From assembly GCF_030813715.1 (NCBI RefSeq), contig NZ_JAUSUZ010000001.1, forward strand, positions 1,302,001 through 1,366,000: a stretch of 64,000 nt of DNA. The letters are read 5' to 3'. Positions 50,220 to 58,490 of this stretch are shown one piece after another; within the stretch, counting starts at the first letter, position 1, and every line of letters starts with the position of its first letter. The notes beneath the pieces are model-generated. The model saw only the letters and a program-made list of their open reading frames with translations, searched no databases and was not told the DNA's origin. The stretch comes from Catenuloplanes indicus. GTDB lineage: Bacteria > Actinomycetota > Actinomycetes > Mycobacteriales > Micromonosporaceae. The position numbers were made by a program, and so were the translations under genes.

Positions 50220-52805
50220 ATGCTCTACCTCGCCGCACGCATGGCCCGGCACCGCGTCGCCGGGCTGATCGCGGTCGCCTGCGCCACGCTCGGCGGCGCC
50301 GCACTGGTCTCCGCGGTCGGCGTGGTCGCGGAGTCCGGGCTGCGCGGGCACCCGTCCCCCGGCCGGCTCGCGCCGGCGGACGTGGTGGTCTCCGCACCGC
50401 AGACCTACTCCGTCCCGGAGGACCTGCCGATCACGCTCCCGGACCGGGCCGGTGTGCCGTCCGCACTGGTCGCGCGCCTGGCGGCACTGCCCGGCGTGAC
50501 CGCGGCGATCCCCGACGTGACGGTCCGCACCGCCCTGATCGCCCCGGACGGCACGGTCACCCCGGTCGACGGCCACAACTGGTCCTCCCTCCCCCTCACC
50601 GCTCCGGCGACCGGCGCCCTCCCCGAGCCCGATGCGGCTGCGTCTCCCACGCCGGCCGCGTCACCCGGAACCGGCACGCCGCCCGGGACCGAGGGCGGCG
50701 GGCGGCCGACCGGCATCCCGGACGGGCTCGCCGCGCCGGCCGGTGACACCGAGGTCGCGCTGGACGCGGCGACCGCGCACGCGGCCGGCGTCACCACCGG
50801 CGGCACCGTGCGGCTCTCCGCGGACGGCCGGACCGGCGACTACCGGGTCACCGCCGTGCGCGACACCGGCGGCCCGGCCGTCTACTTCGACGACGCCACC
50901 GCGATCGCGCTGACCGGCCGCGCCGAGGACCGGGTCGACCTGGTCGCGCTGCGCACCGAGCCCGGCCGCGCCGCCGAGGTCGCGGACGCGGCCCGCGCAC
51001 TCGACCCGGGCCTGGCCGTGACCACCGGGAACGCGCGCGGCGACATCGCCGACCCGGAGACCGCCGCCGGGCGCGGCATGCTGCCGGTGGTGGCCGGTTC
51101 GCTCTCCGGCGTGACGCTGCTGGTGATCGGCATCATCGTCGGCGGCGCGCTCGCGGTCTCGCTCGCCGGTCAGCGCCGCGAGCTGGCGCTGCTCCGCGCG
51201 GTCGGCGCCACACCCCGGCAGATCCGCCGGCTCGCCACCCGGCAGGCGCTGATCGTCACGGTCGCGGCCGCGGCGCCGGGCGCCGCGCTCGGCTACCTGA
51301 TCGCCGCGCGCTTCCGCGAGCTGCTGGTCGCGGTCGGGCTGGCCCCGGCCGCGCTGCCGCTGCAGTGGAGCCCGATCCCGGGCGTGGCGAGTGTGCTGCT
51401 GATGCTGCTGACCGCCTGGCTCGCCGCGCTGACCGCGGTCGCCAAGATCTCCAGGATGCCCGCGACCGAGGCGGTCGCCGGATCGCGGACCGAACCCCGT
51501 ACTCCCTCGGTCTGGCGTTTCTCCGCCGGCCTCGTCGTGCTGGCCGGTGCGAACGCGCTCGCGGTCACCCCACTGGTCTCCCGCACCGAGATCGGCGCCG
51601 GGATGACCGCGATGGCCGGCATCCTCGCCGCGATCGGCCTGGCCATGGCCGGTCCCGGCCTGCTCTCCCGCGCCGGTCGCGCGATGGCACGCCTGCTCCC
51701 GGCGCGGGCGGCGGCCCCGACGTGGCTCGCGGTCGCCAACACCCGCGGGTACGCGGTGCGCACCGCGGCCGCGGTCAGCACGCTCGCGGTCGCGGTGGTG
51801 TTCACGCTGACCTACGCGTTCAGCCACACCACCGTGCTGGCCGGCGCCACCCGCGACCAGGCCGACGGCACGGTCGCGCAGCTCGCGGTGACCGCGCCGG
51901 AGCTGGGCCGGGTGCCGTCCGAGCTGACCGGCGCGGTCTCGGCCGTACCCGGCGTGACCGGCGCGGCCATGGTCGGCGGCACGACCGTGCTGTGGACGTC
52001 CCGGATGTTCGGCGACGAGGTCGTCGAGCCGTCCGAGGCGGCCGTGCTCACCCCGGAGGCCGCGTCCGTGCTGGACCTGGGCGTGCGCGACGGTGACCTG
52101 TCCGGCCTGACCGGCGCCACGGTCGCGATCGACACGACCACGGCCGCGTCCCGCCGTGCCGGCGTGGGCAGCGAGGTCACGCTGGTCCTGGGCGACGGTA
52201 CGCCGGTCACCGCCCTGGTCGCCGCGGTCTATGAGCGCGGTCTCGGCTTCGGCCCGGTGGTGCTCGCTCACGACCTGGCCGCCGGGCACAGCTCCGGCCT
52301 GGACCAGCGGCTGCTCGTCCGCACCGACGGCCGCCCCGCGACCGAGGCCGCCGTGGCGGAACTGGTCGCGTCCCGGCCCGGTACCGCCCTCGGGCCGGCC
52401 ACCCCCGAGCCGGAGGGGGTGCCCGCGCAGCTGTGGCTCAACATTGCGGTGCTCGGCGTGCTGCTCGGTTACCTGCTGCTCGGCATCGCGAACAAGCTGG
52501 TCGCGGCGACCAGCGCGCGCCGCGACGAGTTGACCCTGCTGCGGCTGACCGGCGCCGCCCCGGCTCAGGTCCGCGCCATGCTGCGCCGCGAGGCCACGCT
52601 GATCTGGGCGTTCGCCACCGCCGGCGGGATCGGGCTCGCGGTCGTACCGCTGATGCTGTTGTCCCTGGGTTTCCTGCACCGCCCGTGGCCGGCCGGCCCG
52701 TGGTGGCTCGCGCCCGCGGTGGTGGCGGTGGTCGGCCTGATCGCGTTCCTGAGCGTCGAGATCCCCGGCCGCCGCGTCCTGCGCGCCACGTCCGTCACGG
52801 TGTGA
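50220..52805 (+). CDS. FtsX-family ABC permease
   Basis: The 861-aa permease has two FtsX units. Each has a group of helices around an extracytoplasmic domain. The first helix is near 15-38, helices with SGVTLLVIGIIVGGALAVSL and RRELALLRAVGATPRQIRRL (FtsX signature) lie near 300-345, and a second set near 745-850 includes RDELTLLRLTGAAPAQVRAM. A Pro/Thr/Gly-rich loop (about 135-165) lies outside. With the upstream ATPase it forms a MacB-like machine for antibiotic-peptide resistance, lipoprotein or other export, probably under the divergent two-component system. Confidence 0.95.
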   Translation: MLYLAARMARHRVAGLIAVACATLGGAALVSAVGVVAESGLRGHPSPGRLAPADVVVSAPQTYSVPEDLPITLPDRAGVPSALVARLAALPGVTAAIPDVTVRTALIAPDGTVTPVDGHNWSSLPLTAPATGALPEPDAAASPTPAASPGTGTPPGTEGGGRPTGIPDGLAAPAGDTEVALDAATAHAAGVTTGGTVRLSADGRTGDYRVTAVRDTGGPAVYFDDATAIALTGRAEDRVDLVALRTEPGRAAEVADAARALDPGLAVTTGNARGDIADPETAAGRGMLPVVAGSLSGVTLLVIGIIVGGALAVSLAGQRRELALLRAVGATPRQIRRLATRQALIVTVAAAAPGAALGYLIAARFRELLVAVGLAPAALPLQWSPIPGVASVLLMLLTAWLAALTAVAKISRMPATEAVAGSRTEPRTPSVWRFSAGLVVLAGANALAVTPLVSRTEIGAGMTAMAGILAAIGLAMAGPGLLSRAGRAMARLLPARAAAPTWLAVANTRGYAVRTAAAVSTLAVAVVFTLTYAFSHTTVLAGATRDQADGTVAQLAVTAPELGRVPSELTGAVSAVPGVTGAAMVGGTTVLWTSRMFGDEVVEPSEAAVLTPEAASVLDLGVRDGDLSGLTGATVAIDTTTAASRRAGVGSEVTLVLGDGTPVTALVAAVYERGLGFGPVVLAHDLAAGHSSGLDQRLLVRTDGRPATEAAVAELVASRPGTALGPATPEPEGVPAQLWLNIAVLGVLLGYLLLGIANKLVAATSARRDELTLLRLTGAAPAQVRAMLRREATLIWAFATAGGIGLAVVPLMLLSLGFLHRPWPAGPWWLAPAVVAVVGLIAFLSVEIPGRRVLRATSVTV

Positions 52806-52860
52806 TCCACCGGACGTCGTCCACCGCCCACAAGAGAGCGTCCCGCGGCATGCGCGTGGG

Positions 52861-52866
52861 TAGAGT
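52861..52866 (+). promoter_or_regulatory. Candidate -10 (TAGAGT) of a small ORF
   Basis: TAGAGT lies 39 nt before the GTG at 52906 and would give a leader of about 33 nt containing GGAAGGGA. No -35 match is obvious. Confidence 0.25.
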
Positions 52867-52905
52867 CCACATCAGAGGATGTCCGGTCACGGAAGGGAAA
52901 GCACG

Positions 52906-53031
52906 GTGGAAACGCGCCGGCAGTTCGTGGGACGCGCCGCGTCCGGCGCCGGCTACGCGGCGATCGTGGCAACCACCGCGCTGATCGTCGGGTCAGCGGT
53001 CGCACTCCTGGAGGCGTGGCGTCCCTGGTGA
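52906..53031 (+). CDS. Small hypothetical membrane protein, 41 aa
   Basis: The 41-codon ORF begins with GTG and reads METRRQFVGRAASG as a basic N-terminus, then a single hydrophobic helix (YAAIVATTALIVGSAVALLE) and AWRPW. Third codon positions are mostly G or C. GGAAGGGA lies about 10 nt upstream. It would insert as a one-helix peptide. It may be an unnoticed micropeptide after the ABC operon. Confidence 0.45.
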   Translation: METRRQFVGRAASGAGYAAIVATTALIVGSAVALLEAWRPW

Positions 53032-53379
53032 TCCAGTGCGTCGCGGTCTCGATCCGCTCCGTCCGGTCCTCGCCACGCGCACTCGGCGAGCCGCGCACCC
53101 GGCACATCCCTCATCCGGCCACTCACGTCGTGGATCTCGTGTGGCAAATCGTCGCCACGTGTGCCGGATAGCCACGATCCGGCACCCGTGATCCACTCAC
53201 CGGCGCAACATCCGTCGCCGCGCCGTCCGGGGCACACCGGGTGGCGACACGATCGGGCGCTCCACGTCCGGTATTCCGGACATTTGCCGGCTGTGCGGCG
53301 ACGCTGACACGGCGCCCGACGGAAGCTAGCCGGCTCGTCCGGCAGAGCGGGCCGACGGCTGTCCGCCGGGTCGGCGCCA
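53032..53379. other. 348-bp gap without a gene
   Basis: I see no supported reading frame here. The only clear structure is a perfect hairpin at 53161-53185. The rest has no repeat or promoter I can recognise. Confidence 0.4.
53161..53185. terminator. Perfect 9-bp stem-loop
   Basis: GTGCCGGAT and ATCCGGCAC pair around a 7-nt loop, between the small membrane ORF and the convergent siderophore-interacting protein gene. It lacks a T-run, as is usual for actinobacterial terminators. Confidence 0.4.
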
Positions 53380-54186
53380 TCAGTCGGCGGAGCCGCCGAC
53401 CGCGCCCTCGCGCCAGTAGCCGCGGACCGCCACCCGCTCGGCGGGCAGGCCGCGGTCGTGGCGCAGGTGGGTACGGAGTGCGCGCATCACCGCGGCCTCG
53501 CCGGCGCCCCAGACGAACGAGCCGGGGACGATCGGGATCGCGGCGACCGCCTCGACCACAGCCGCGTCCGGGACCGTGCCGAGCCAGCGGATGTCCGCGG
53601 CGCGGCCGCCGCCCAGCGTGCGCCGCGGGCCGCCGGCCAGCACCAGCATCCGGATGATCGCCTCCGGCGGCAGCTCCTCCAGGAAGCGCTCGGCGGCCGG
53701 CAGGCCGGTCTCGTCCGCGATCAGCAGGTAGTCGTCGCAGTCGGCCGGGAAGACCTGGCCGACGCGCGGGCCGATCACGCCCAGCGCGTCGCCGGGTGCG
53801 GCCGTGATCGCCCACCGGCCGGCCGGGCCGTGCGCGTGCAGCACGAAGTCGATGGTCAGCTCGCCGGCGACCGGGTCGAAGCGGCGCGGCGTGTAGTCGC
53901 GGATCGCGGTCGCGTCCCGGCGGCCGGGCGCGGGCAGCGTCAGCTCGCCGGTGGTCTCGTCCGGCACGACCACCCGTACGTGGTCGGCCGAGGCCAGTGG
54001 CAGCCACGGGAAGTCGGCCTCCAGCTCCGGCCCGCCGAGCACGATCCGCCGCATGGTGGGGCTCAGCGACTCCACCCGGAGCACCTCGAGCCGCCGCCGT
54101 CGTTCCTGGTGGGACACGCGTCGCACCAGACTGGCGCCCCTGCCTCCCGCACGCGCCGCGGTGCCGCGGCCAATCGGTTCTGTCAC
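53380..54186 (-). CDS. Siderophore-interacting protein (FAD-dependent ferric reductase)
   Basis: The 268-aa protein belongs to the SIP/ViuB family. The FAD-binding half shows RDYTPRRFDP (the R-x-Y-T-x-R-x-F motif) and LHAHGPAGRWA; the C-terminal SIP half has YLLIADETGLPAAERFLEEL and FVWGAGEAAVMRALRTHL. It reduces ferric siderophores in the cytoplasm to release iron. No siderophore uptake genes adjoin it. The GTG start has no strong ribosome binding site. Confidence 0.9.
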   Translation of the reverse strand: MTEPIGRGTAARAGGRGASLVRRVSHQERRRRLEVLRVESLSPTMRRIVLGGPELEADFPWLPLASADHVRVVVPDETTGELTLPAPGRRDATAIRDYTPRRFDPVAGELTIDFVLHAHGPAGRWAITAAPGDALGVIGPRVGQVFPADCDDYLLIADETGLPAAERFLEELPPEAIIRMLVLAGGPRRTLGGGRAADIRWLGTVPDAAVVEAVAAIPIVPGSFVWGAGEAAVMRALRTHLRHDRGLPAERVAVRGYWREGAVGGSAD

Positions 54187-54215
54187 CCGCCCATTCTCCC
54201 GGCGCCCGGATCCGG

Positions 54216-54283
54216 CCGGCGGACGGGGGCGACCGGCGGACGGGGGCGACCGGCGGACGGGGGCGACCGGCGGACGGGGGCGG
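54216..54283. repeat. 17-bp tandem repeat, four units
   Basis: CCGGCGGACGGGGGCGA occurs three times perfectly and a fourth time with one final mismatch, head to tail. It lies 30 bp upstream of the siderophore-interacting protein start. The number of copies could vary by slippage; it may affect that promoter. Confidence 0.85.
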
Positions 54284-54399
54284 AAGCCGACAGACCAGGA
54301 CAGCCGGTGACCGCCGGCGGAACGCGCACGCCGGCGCGAGCGGCGCGCGGCGGGGCTGGAACCGGCGGTCCCGGCGGTCCCGGCGTGCCGGCCGCGGTG

Positions 54400-54456
54400 T
54401 CAGCGCCGCTCGATCGCCGGGACGTCGGCGGACGTGACGGGGCGGAGTGCGATCAT
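54400..54456 (-). pseudogene. Truncated GNAT acetyltransferase N-terminus
   Basis: Eighteen codons, MIALRPVTSADVPAIERR then TGA, look like the first strand and helix of a GNAT acetyltransferase, with nothing of the rest downstream. TACCGT (54463-54468) lies 6 nt before the ATG, so its leaderless promoter seems intact. Probably a deleted gene; the tandem repeat at 54216-54283 lies on the deleted side. Confidence 0.35.
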
Positions 54457-54478
54457 GCCCCGACGGTACGCACCGGCG

Positions 54479-55090
54479 TCACTCCGCGGCCATGTCGCCG
54501 GTCGCCGGCGTGCCGGGGCGCAGACCGTACCGCAGCAGGACCGCGCCGGACGGCGAGACGGCCGGTGCGTCCAGCAGCTCCAGGTTGGCCGGGACCGCAC
54601 CGCCGTCGAAGACCTTCTTCCCGGTACCGAGCGTGATCGGGTAGAGCCACAGGTTCAGCCGGTCGAACAGGCGCTCGCGCAGCAGCGTCTGCACCAGGTC
54701 CAGGCTGCCGATGACGTGGATCTTCTCGTGCCGGTCCCGGAGCGCCCGGATCCCGTCCGCCGGGTCCGGGCCGAGCGGGGTCGAGCCGGCCCAGGTCAGG
54801 TCCGGCTTGCCGCGCGAGGCCACGTACTTCGGGATGCGGTTGAACAGCGTCGCGATCTCGTTGTCGCGCTGCGGCCAGTGCCCGGCGAAGATCTCGTACG
54901 TCCGGCGGCCCAGCAGCAGCGCATCCATGCCACGCATACCGGCCATCACCTGCTCGCCGGTCACCTCGTCGAACAGCGGCGCCTGCCAGCCGCCGAACGC
55001 GAAACCGCCCGCCGGGTCCTCCTCCGGCCCGCCCGGCGCCTGCGCGACCAGGTCGAGCGTGGTGAACAGGTCGACGTGAATGCTGCCCAT
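54479..55090 (-). CDS. Dihydrofolate-reductase-like (RibD C-terminal) family protein
   Basis: The 203-aa protein matches the DHFR-like family common in actinobacteria: VDLFTTLDLVAQAPGG, MDALLLGRRTYEIFAGHWP, KIHVIGSLDLVQTLLRE and RLNLWLYPITLGTGKKVF. It probably binds NADPH; the substrate is unknown and it is not the housekeeping DHFR. GAGGAGG precedes the ATG. It follows ligA on the same strand, separated by repeat copy E. Confidence 0.85.
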   Translation of the reverse strand: MGSIHVDLFTTLDLVAQAPGGPEEDPAGGFAFGGWQAPLFDEVTGEQVMAGMRGMDALLLGRRTYEIFAGHWPQRDNEIATLFNRIPKYVASRGKPDLTWAGSTPLGPDPADGIRALRDRHEKIHVIGSLDLVQTLLRERLFDRLNLWLYPITLGTGKKVFDGGAVPANLELLDAPAVSPSGAVLLRYGLRPGTPATGDMAAE

Positions 55091-55173
55091 GATGTCCTCC
55101 TCGTGTTCCGGTCACGCTTCAGACCTCCGCCACGGGGCGAACTCATCGGTGCCGCCGATCGGTGTCTTCCGGT

Positions 55174-55238
55174 GACCAGCGACGGAACCGGTGCCCGCGG
55201 GAGCACCGGTAAGCGGCCACGCCGGAAGCGGGAACATG
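55174..55238 (+). repeat. Dispersed intergenic repeat, copy E
   Basis: It carries ACCGGTGCCCGCGGGAGC, here forming a perfect 8-bp stem (ACCGGTGC/GCACCGGT, 55187-55210), then CACGCCGGAAGCGGGAACAT, which is shared with the right arm at 47.19 kb. It lies between the ligA stop and the DHFR-like gene start. Confidence 0.6.
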
Positions 55239-55250
55239 AATCGCCGCTGG

Positions 55251-57374
55251 TCAGAAAGCGTCCAGCGACGGCTCCTCGTCCGCGTCGTGCGCGGCCAGCA
55301 GCGCGGCGAACCGGTCGGACGGCATGATCCGCACGCCCAGTTCCTCGGCCTTGGCCGCCTTGGAGCCGGCGCCGTCGCCGACCACGACCAGCTGCGTCTT
55401 CTTCGACACCGAGCCGGAGGACTTGCCGCCCAGCCGCTCGACCGCCTCGTTCCCCTCGTTGCGGGTCAGGCCGGGGACGGAGCCGGTGACCACGACCGTC
55501 ATCGGTGAGCCGTCCTCGTTCTGCAACGGCAGTCGCGCACCCGCCGGAGGCACCGCGGCCGCGGCCCGCTCGGATGCCGGGACCACGCCCGGCTCGACCA
55601 TGTTCACCCCGTGCGCCGCCAGCTTCGCGATGATCGGCGCCAGCTCCGCCAACTCGGCCGCGATCGTGGTCGCGCGTTCCGGCCCGACGCCGTCCACCTC
55701 CTGCAGTTGCTCGACGGTGGCGCCGGTCAGCTCGTCCATGGTGCCGAAGTGCTTGGCCAGCCGGCGGGACATCGATCGCCCGGTCATCCGCACGCCAAGC
55801 CCGGTCAGCACGCGGGACATCGGCTGGGTCTTGGAACCCTCGATGTTCGCCAGCAGCTTCGTGGCGGAGGTGGTGCCCATCCGCTCCAGCGCGGCGACCG
55901 CGTCCACGTCCAGCTCGTAGAGGTCGGCCGGGTCGGTGACCATGCCGGCCGCGACCAGCGCGCGGATCACCTTGTCGCCAAGACCCTCGATGTCCATCGA
56001 GTCGCGCGCCGCGAAGTACGCCAGCGACTCGGCCGCGCCGCACGCCCGGCCCTGCGCGCACCGCCAGCGCTTCTGCGAGCGGTCGATCTCGCCGCCGCAG
56101 CGCGGGCAGAACGCCGGCGGCGTGAACGGGGCCGAGTCGGCCGCGCGCTCGTCCAGCTTCGCGCCGGTGATCTCCGGGATGACCTCGCCGGCCCGGCGGA
56201 CGAACACGGTGTCGCCGACCCGCACGTCCCGCCGGACCAGATCGTCGAAGTTGTGCAGCGTGGCCGAGGTGACCACGACGCCGCCGACCTGGACCGGCGC
56301 GATCACCGCGACCGGGGTGATCACGCCGGTGCGGCCGACCTGCACCTCGATCGCGGTCAGCGTGCTGGTGCGGGTGTCGGCCGGGAACTTGAACGCGATC
56401 GCCCAGCGCGGCGCGCGGCTCGACGAGCCGGCCGCGTCCCGGTCGGCGGGAGCGTCCGCCTTGATCACGGCGCCGTCGATGTCGAAGCCGAGCTTGCCGC
56501 GCAGCGCGCCGAGCGCGGTGACGGCCTCGACCAGCTCGTCCGCGGTCGCGCAGTGCGGCATGCCGGCCGGTGAGCCCGCGGTGGTGGTGACGCCGAGGTC
56601 CGCGATCGCGGCCATCGCGGCGCTGTGCGTGAGCCCTTCGCCGTCCGGCAGGTCGTGCACCGCGTACGCCAGGAAGGACAGCGGCGCGAGGTAGGCCCGG
56701 TCCTGTGCGCGGAGCGTGCCGGCGGCGGCGTTGCGCGGGTTCGCGAACGGTGCGCCGCCGTGCGCCACGCGCAGCTCGTTGGCCTTGGCGAAGTCGTCGT
56801 CGGTCATGAAGACCTCGCCGCGCACCTCCACCGTGACCGGCCGGGTCAGCGTGCCGGGCAGCCCGGCGACCGCACGGGCCTGCGCGGTCACGTCCTCCCC
56901 CGCGGTGCCGTCGCCGCGCGTGGCGACCTGCACCAGCTTGCCCTCGGCGTAGCGCGCCGCGATCGCCATGCCGTCGATCTTCGGCTCGACCGTGAACCCG
57001 GCCACCGGGCGGCCGATCACCTTCTCCAGACGGGCGGCCCACTGGCGCAGCTCGTCGTCGTCGAACACGTTGGCCAGGCTCAGCATCGGCGTGCTGTGCA
57101 CGACGTCGCCGACCACGCCGCCACCGGCCGCGACCACCTCGGTCGGCGAGTCCGCCACCGCCCACTCGGGGTGTGCCGCCTCGCTGGCCGACACGCGGGC
57201 GAACAGCGCGTCGTAGGTGGCGTCGTCCATGACGATGTCCTCGCCCGCGTAGTACGCCGAGGCGGCCGCCCGCATGCGCGTGATCGCCTCGCGGTAGTCG
57301 TCGGCGCTGTCGAACGGCGCGGCGTGCGCCGCGTCGACGACGGGGGCGATCTCGTTGCCGGCGGTGGTGGGCAT
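55251..57374 (-). CDS. ligA: NAD-dependent DNA ligase LigA
   Basis: At 707 aa it has the full LigA architecture: domain Ia (YYAGEDIVMDDATYDALF), adenylation domain with the AMP-lysine Lys132 in EPKIDGMAIA, OB fold, a four-Cys zinc finger (CPRCGGEIDR, CAQGRACG), helix-hairpin-helix (LQEVDGVGPERATTIAAELA) and a C-terminal BRCT domain. It seals nicks using NAD+. Whether this is the only ligA or a paralogue cannot be judged from the window. It is divergent from the GT1 gene. Confidence 0.95.
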   Translation of the reverse strand: MPTTAGNEIAPVVDAAHAAPFDSADDYREAITRMRAAASAYYAGEDIVMDDATYDALFARVSASEAAHPEWAVADSPTEVVAAGGGVVGDVVHSTPMLSLANVFDDDELRQWAARLEKVIGRPVAGFTVEPKIDGMAIAARYAEGKLVQVATRGDGTAGEDVTAQARAVAGLPGTLTRPVTVEVRGEVFMTDDDFAKANELRVAHGGAPFANPRNAAAGTLRAQDRAYLAPLSFLAYAVHDLPDGEGLTHSAAMAAIADLGVTTTAGSPAGMPHCATADELVEAVTALGALRGKLGFDIDGAVIKADAPADRDAAGSSSRAPRWAIAFKFPADTRTSTLTAIEVQVGRTGVITPVAVIAPVQVGGVVVTSATLHNFDDLVRRDVRVGDTVFVRRAGEVIPEITGAKLDERAADSAPFTPPAFCPRCGGEIDRSQKRWRCAQGRACGAAESLAYFAARDSMDIEGLGDKVIRALVAAGMVTDPADLYELDVDAVAALERMGTTSATKLLANIEGSKTQPMSRVLTGLGVRMTGRSMSRRLAKHFGTMDELTGATVEQLQEVDGVGPERATTIAAELAELAPIIAKLAAHGVNMVEPGVVPASERAAAAVPPAGARLPLQNEDGSPMTVVVTGSVPGLTRNEGNEAVERLGGKSSGSVSKKTQLVVVGDGAGSKAAKAEELGVRIMPSDRFAALLAAHDADEEPSLDAF

Positions 57375-57449
57375 AGGGCACTCGTTTCCTCGGGTCCAGC
57401 GGTGTTGCCGTCCTTCATACTCCAGGGGTACGACAAGATCCGGGGCGTG

Positions 57450-57455
57450 TACGGT
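57450..57455 (+). promoter_or_regulatory. -10 box (TACGGT) of leaderless GT1 gene
   Basis: TACGGT ends 6 nt before the GTG at 57462. No ribosome binding site is present, consistent with a leaderless mRNA. Confidence 0.4.
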
Positions 57456-57461
57456 GCCGGG

Positions 57462-58427
57462 GTGTCGCGGATCCTCTTCGCCGCCCTGGCCTCGCCCGGG
57501 CACGCGTTCCCGATGGTCCCGCTCGCGGTCGCGGCGCGGGCCGCCGGTCACGACGTGTGGTTCGCCGCCGGTGACCACGTGCACGCGGCGCTGGCCGGGC
57601 ACGGGCTCCGGCCGTTCCGCCCGGCGGACGCGTTCTACGAGATCTACCCGGAGGACCTGGCGCCGGAGCTGGACCGGCTGGCGCCGGACCTGGTGATCCA
57701 CGGCTGGGGTCTGCCCGGCGCCGCCGAGGCCGCGCGGCGGAAGGGCATCCGCAGCGTCTGGCACGGTGCCGGGCGGCTCTTCCCGGACGGCATCGGCTTC
57801 GCCCGGCCGTCGATGGACCTGCCGCACCTGGACATCTGCCCGCCGTCGTTGCAGTCCCCGGAGCTGACCGCCGACCGGATCCCGCTGCGCCCGGTCCCCT
57901 ACGCCGAGCCGGGCCCGCAACCCACCGCACGTCGCGGCCCCGTGCCGCTGGTCTTCCTGACCATGGGCACCGCGTTCAACACGCCGGAGGTGCTCGCCAC
58001 CGCGCTGCGGGGCCTGGCCGGTCTGGACGCCACCGTGATCGCCTCGACGGGGCACAACACCGTAGAAGACGAAATTCCGGACAATGCCATGGTACGGCCG
58101 TGGGTCGCGCAGGCCGCGCTGTTGCCGGTCGTGGACCTCGTCGTGCACCACGGTGGCAGCGGGACCATGCTCGGCGCGCTCGCCCACGGCGTACCGCAGC
58201 TGATTCTCCCGCAGGGCGCCGACCAGTTCGCGAACGCGGACGCGGTGACGAGGGCCGGCGCCGGGCTGCGGCTCGACGAGGCCACGGCGGACGGGATCGC
58301 CGCCGCGGCCCGGCTGCTGCTGGCGGACCGGGGCGGCGATCACCGGGCGGCCGCACGCGCGATCCAGCGGGAGATCGCCGCGATGCCGTCACCCGCCGAG
58401 GTCGTCGGCGTGCTCACGGGTTCGTGA
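57462..58427 (+). CDS. GT1-family (MGT/EryCIII-like) glycosyltransferase
   Basis: The 321-aa GT-B enzyme has ASPGHAFPMVPLAVAARAAG at the N-terminus and the GT1 donor-binding signature HHGGSGTMLGALAHGVPQLI, followed by LPQGADQFANADAV. It is shorter than antibiotic glycosyltransferases (about 400 aa) because the N-terminal half is reduced. It glycosylates a small molecule. No biosynthetic cluster surrounds it. The GTG at 57462 fits the family N-terminus and a leaderless promoter. Confidence 0.9.
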   Translation: MSRILFAALASPGHAFPMVPLAVAARAAGHDVWFAAGDHVHAALAGHGLRPFRPADAFYEIYPEDLAPELDRLAPDLVIHGWGLPGAAEAARRKGIRSVWHGAGRLFPDGIGFARPSMDLPHLDICPPSLQSPELTADRIPLRPVPYAEPGPQPTARRGPVPLVFLTMGTAFNTPEVLATALRGLAGLDATVIASTGHNTVEDEIPDNAMVRPWVAQAALLPVVDLVVHHGGSGTMLGALAHGVPQLILPQGADQFANADAVTRAGAGLRLDEATADGIAAAARLLLADRGGDHRAAARAIQREIAAMPSPAEVVGVLTGS

Positions 58428-58490
58428 GCGGCGCGTCCAGGCCCGAGGCCCCGGCGGCACGCGTACCCACCGGGGCTCTGCGGCCGGCTC

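Noticed and set aside
54216-54283. CRISPR-like array
   Set aside because: The units are contiguous 17-mers with no spacers and no cas genes nearby; it is a simple tandem repeat.
55251-58343. N-terminal extension of LigA of about 320 residues through the GT1 gene
   Set aside because: It would be antisense to a well-supported glycosyltransferase; LigA is complete from the ATG at 57374.
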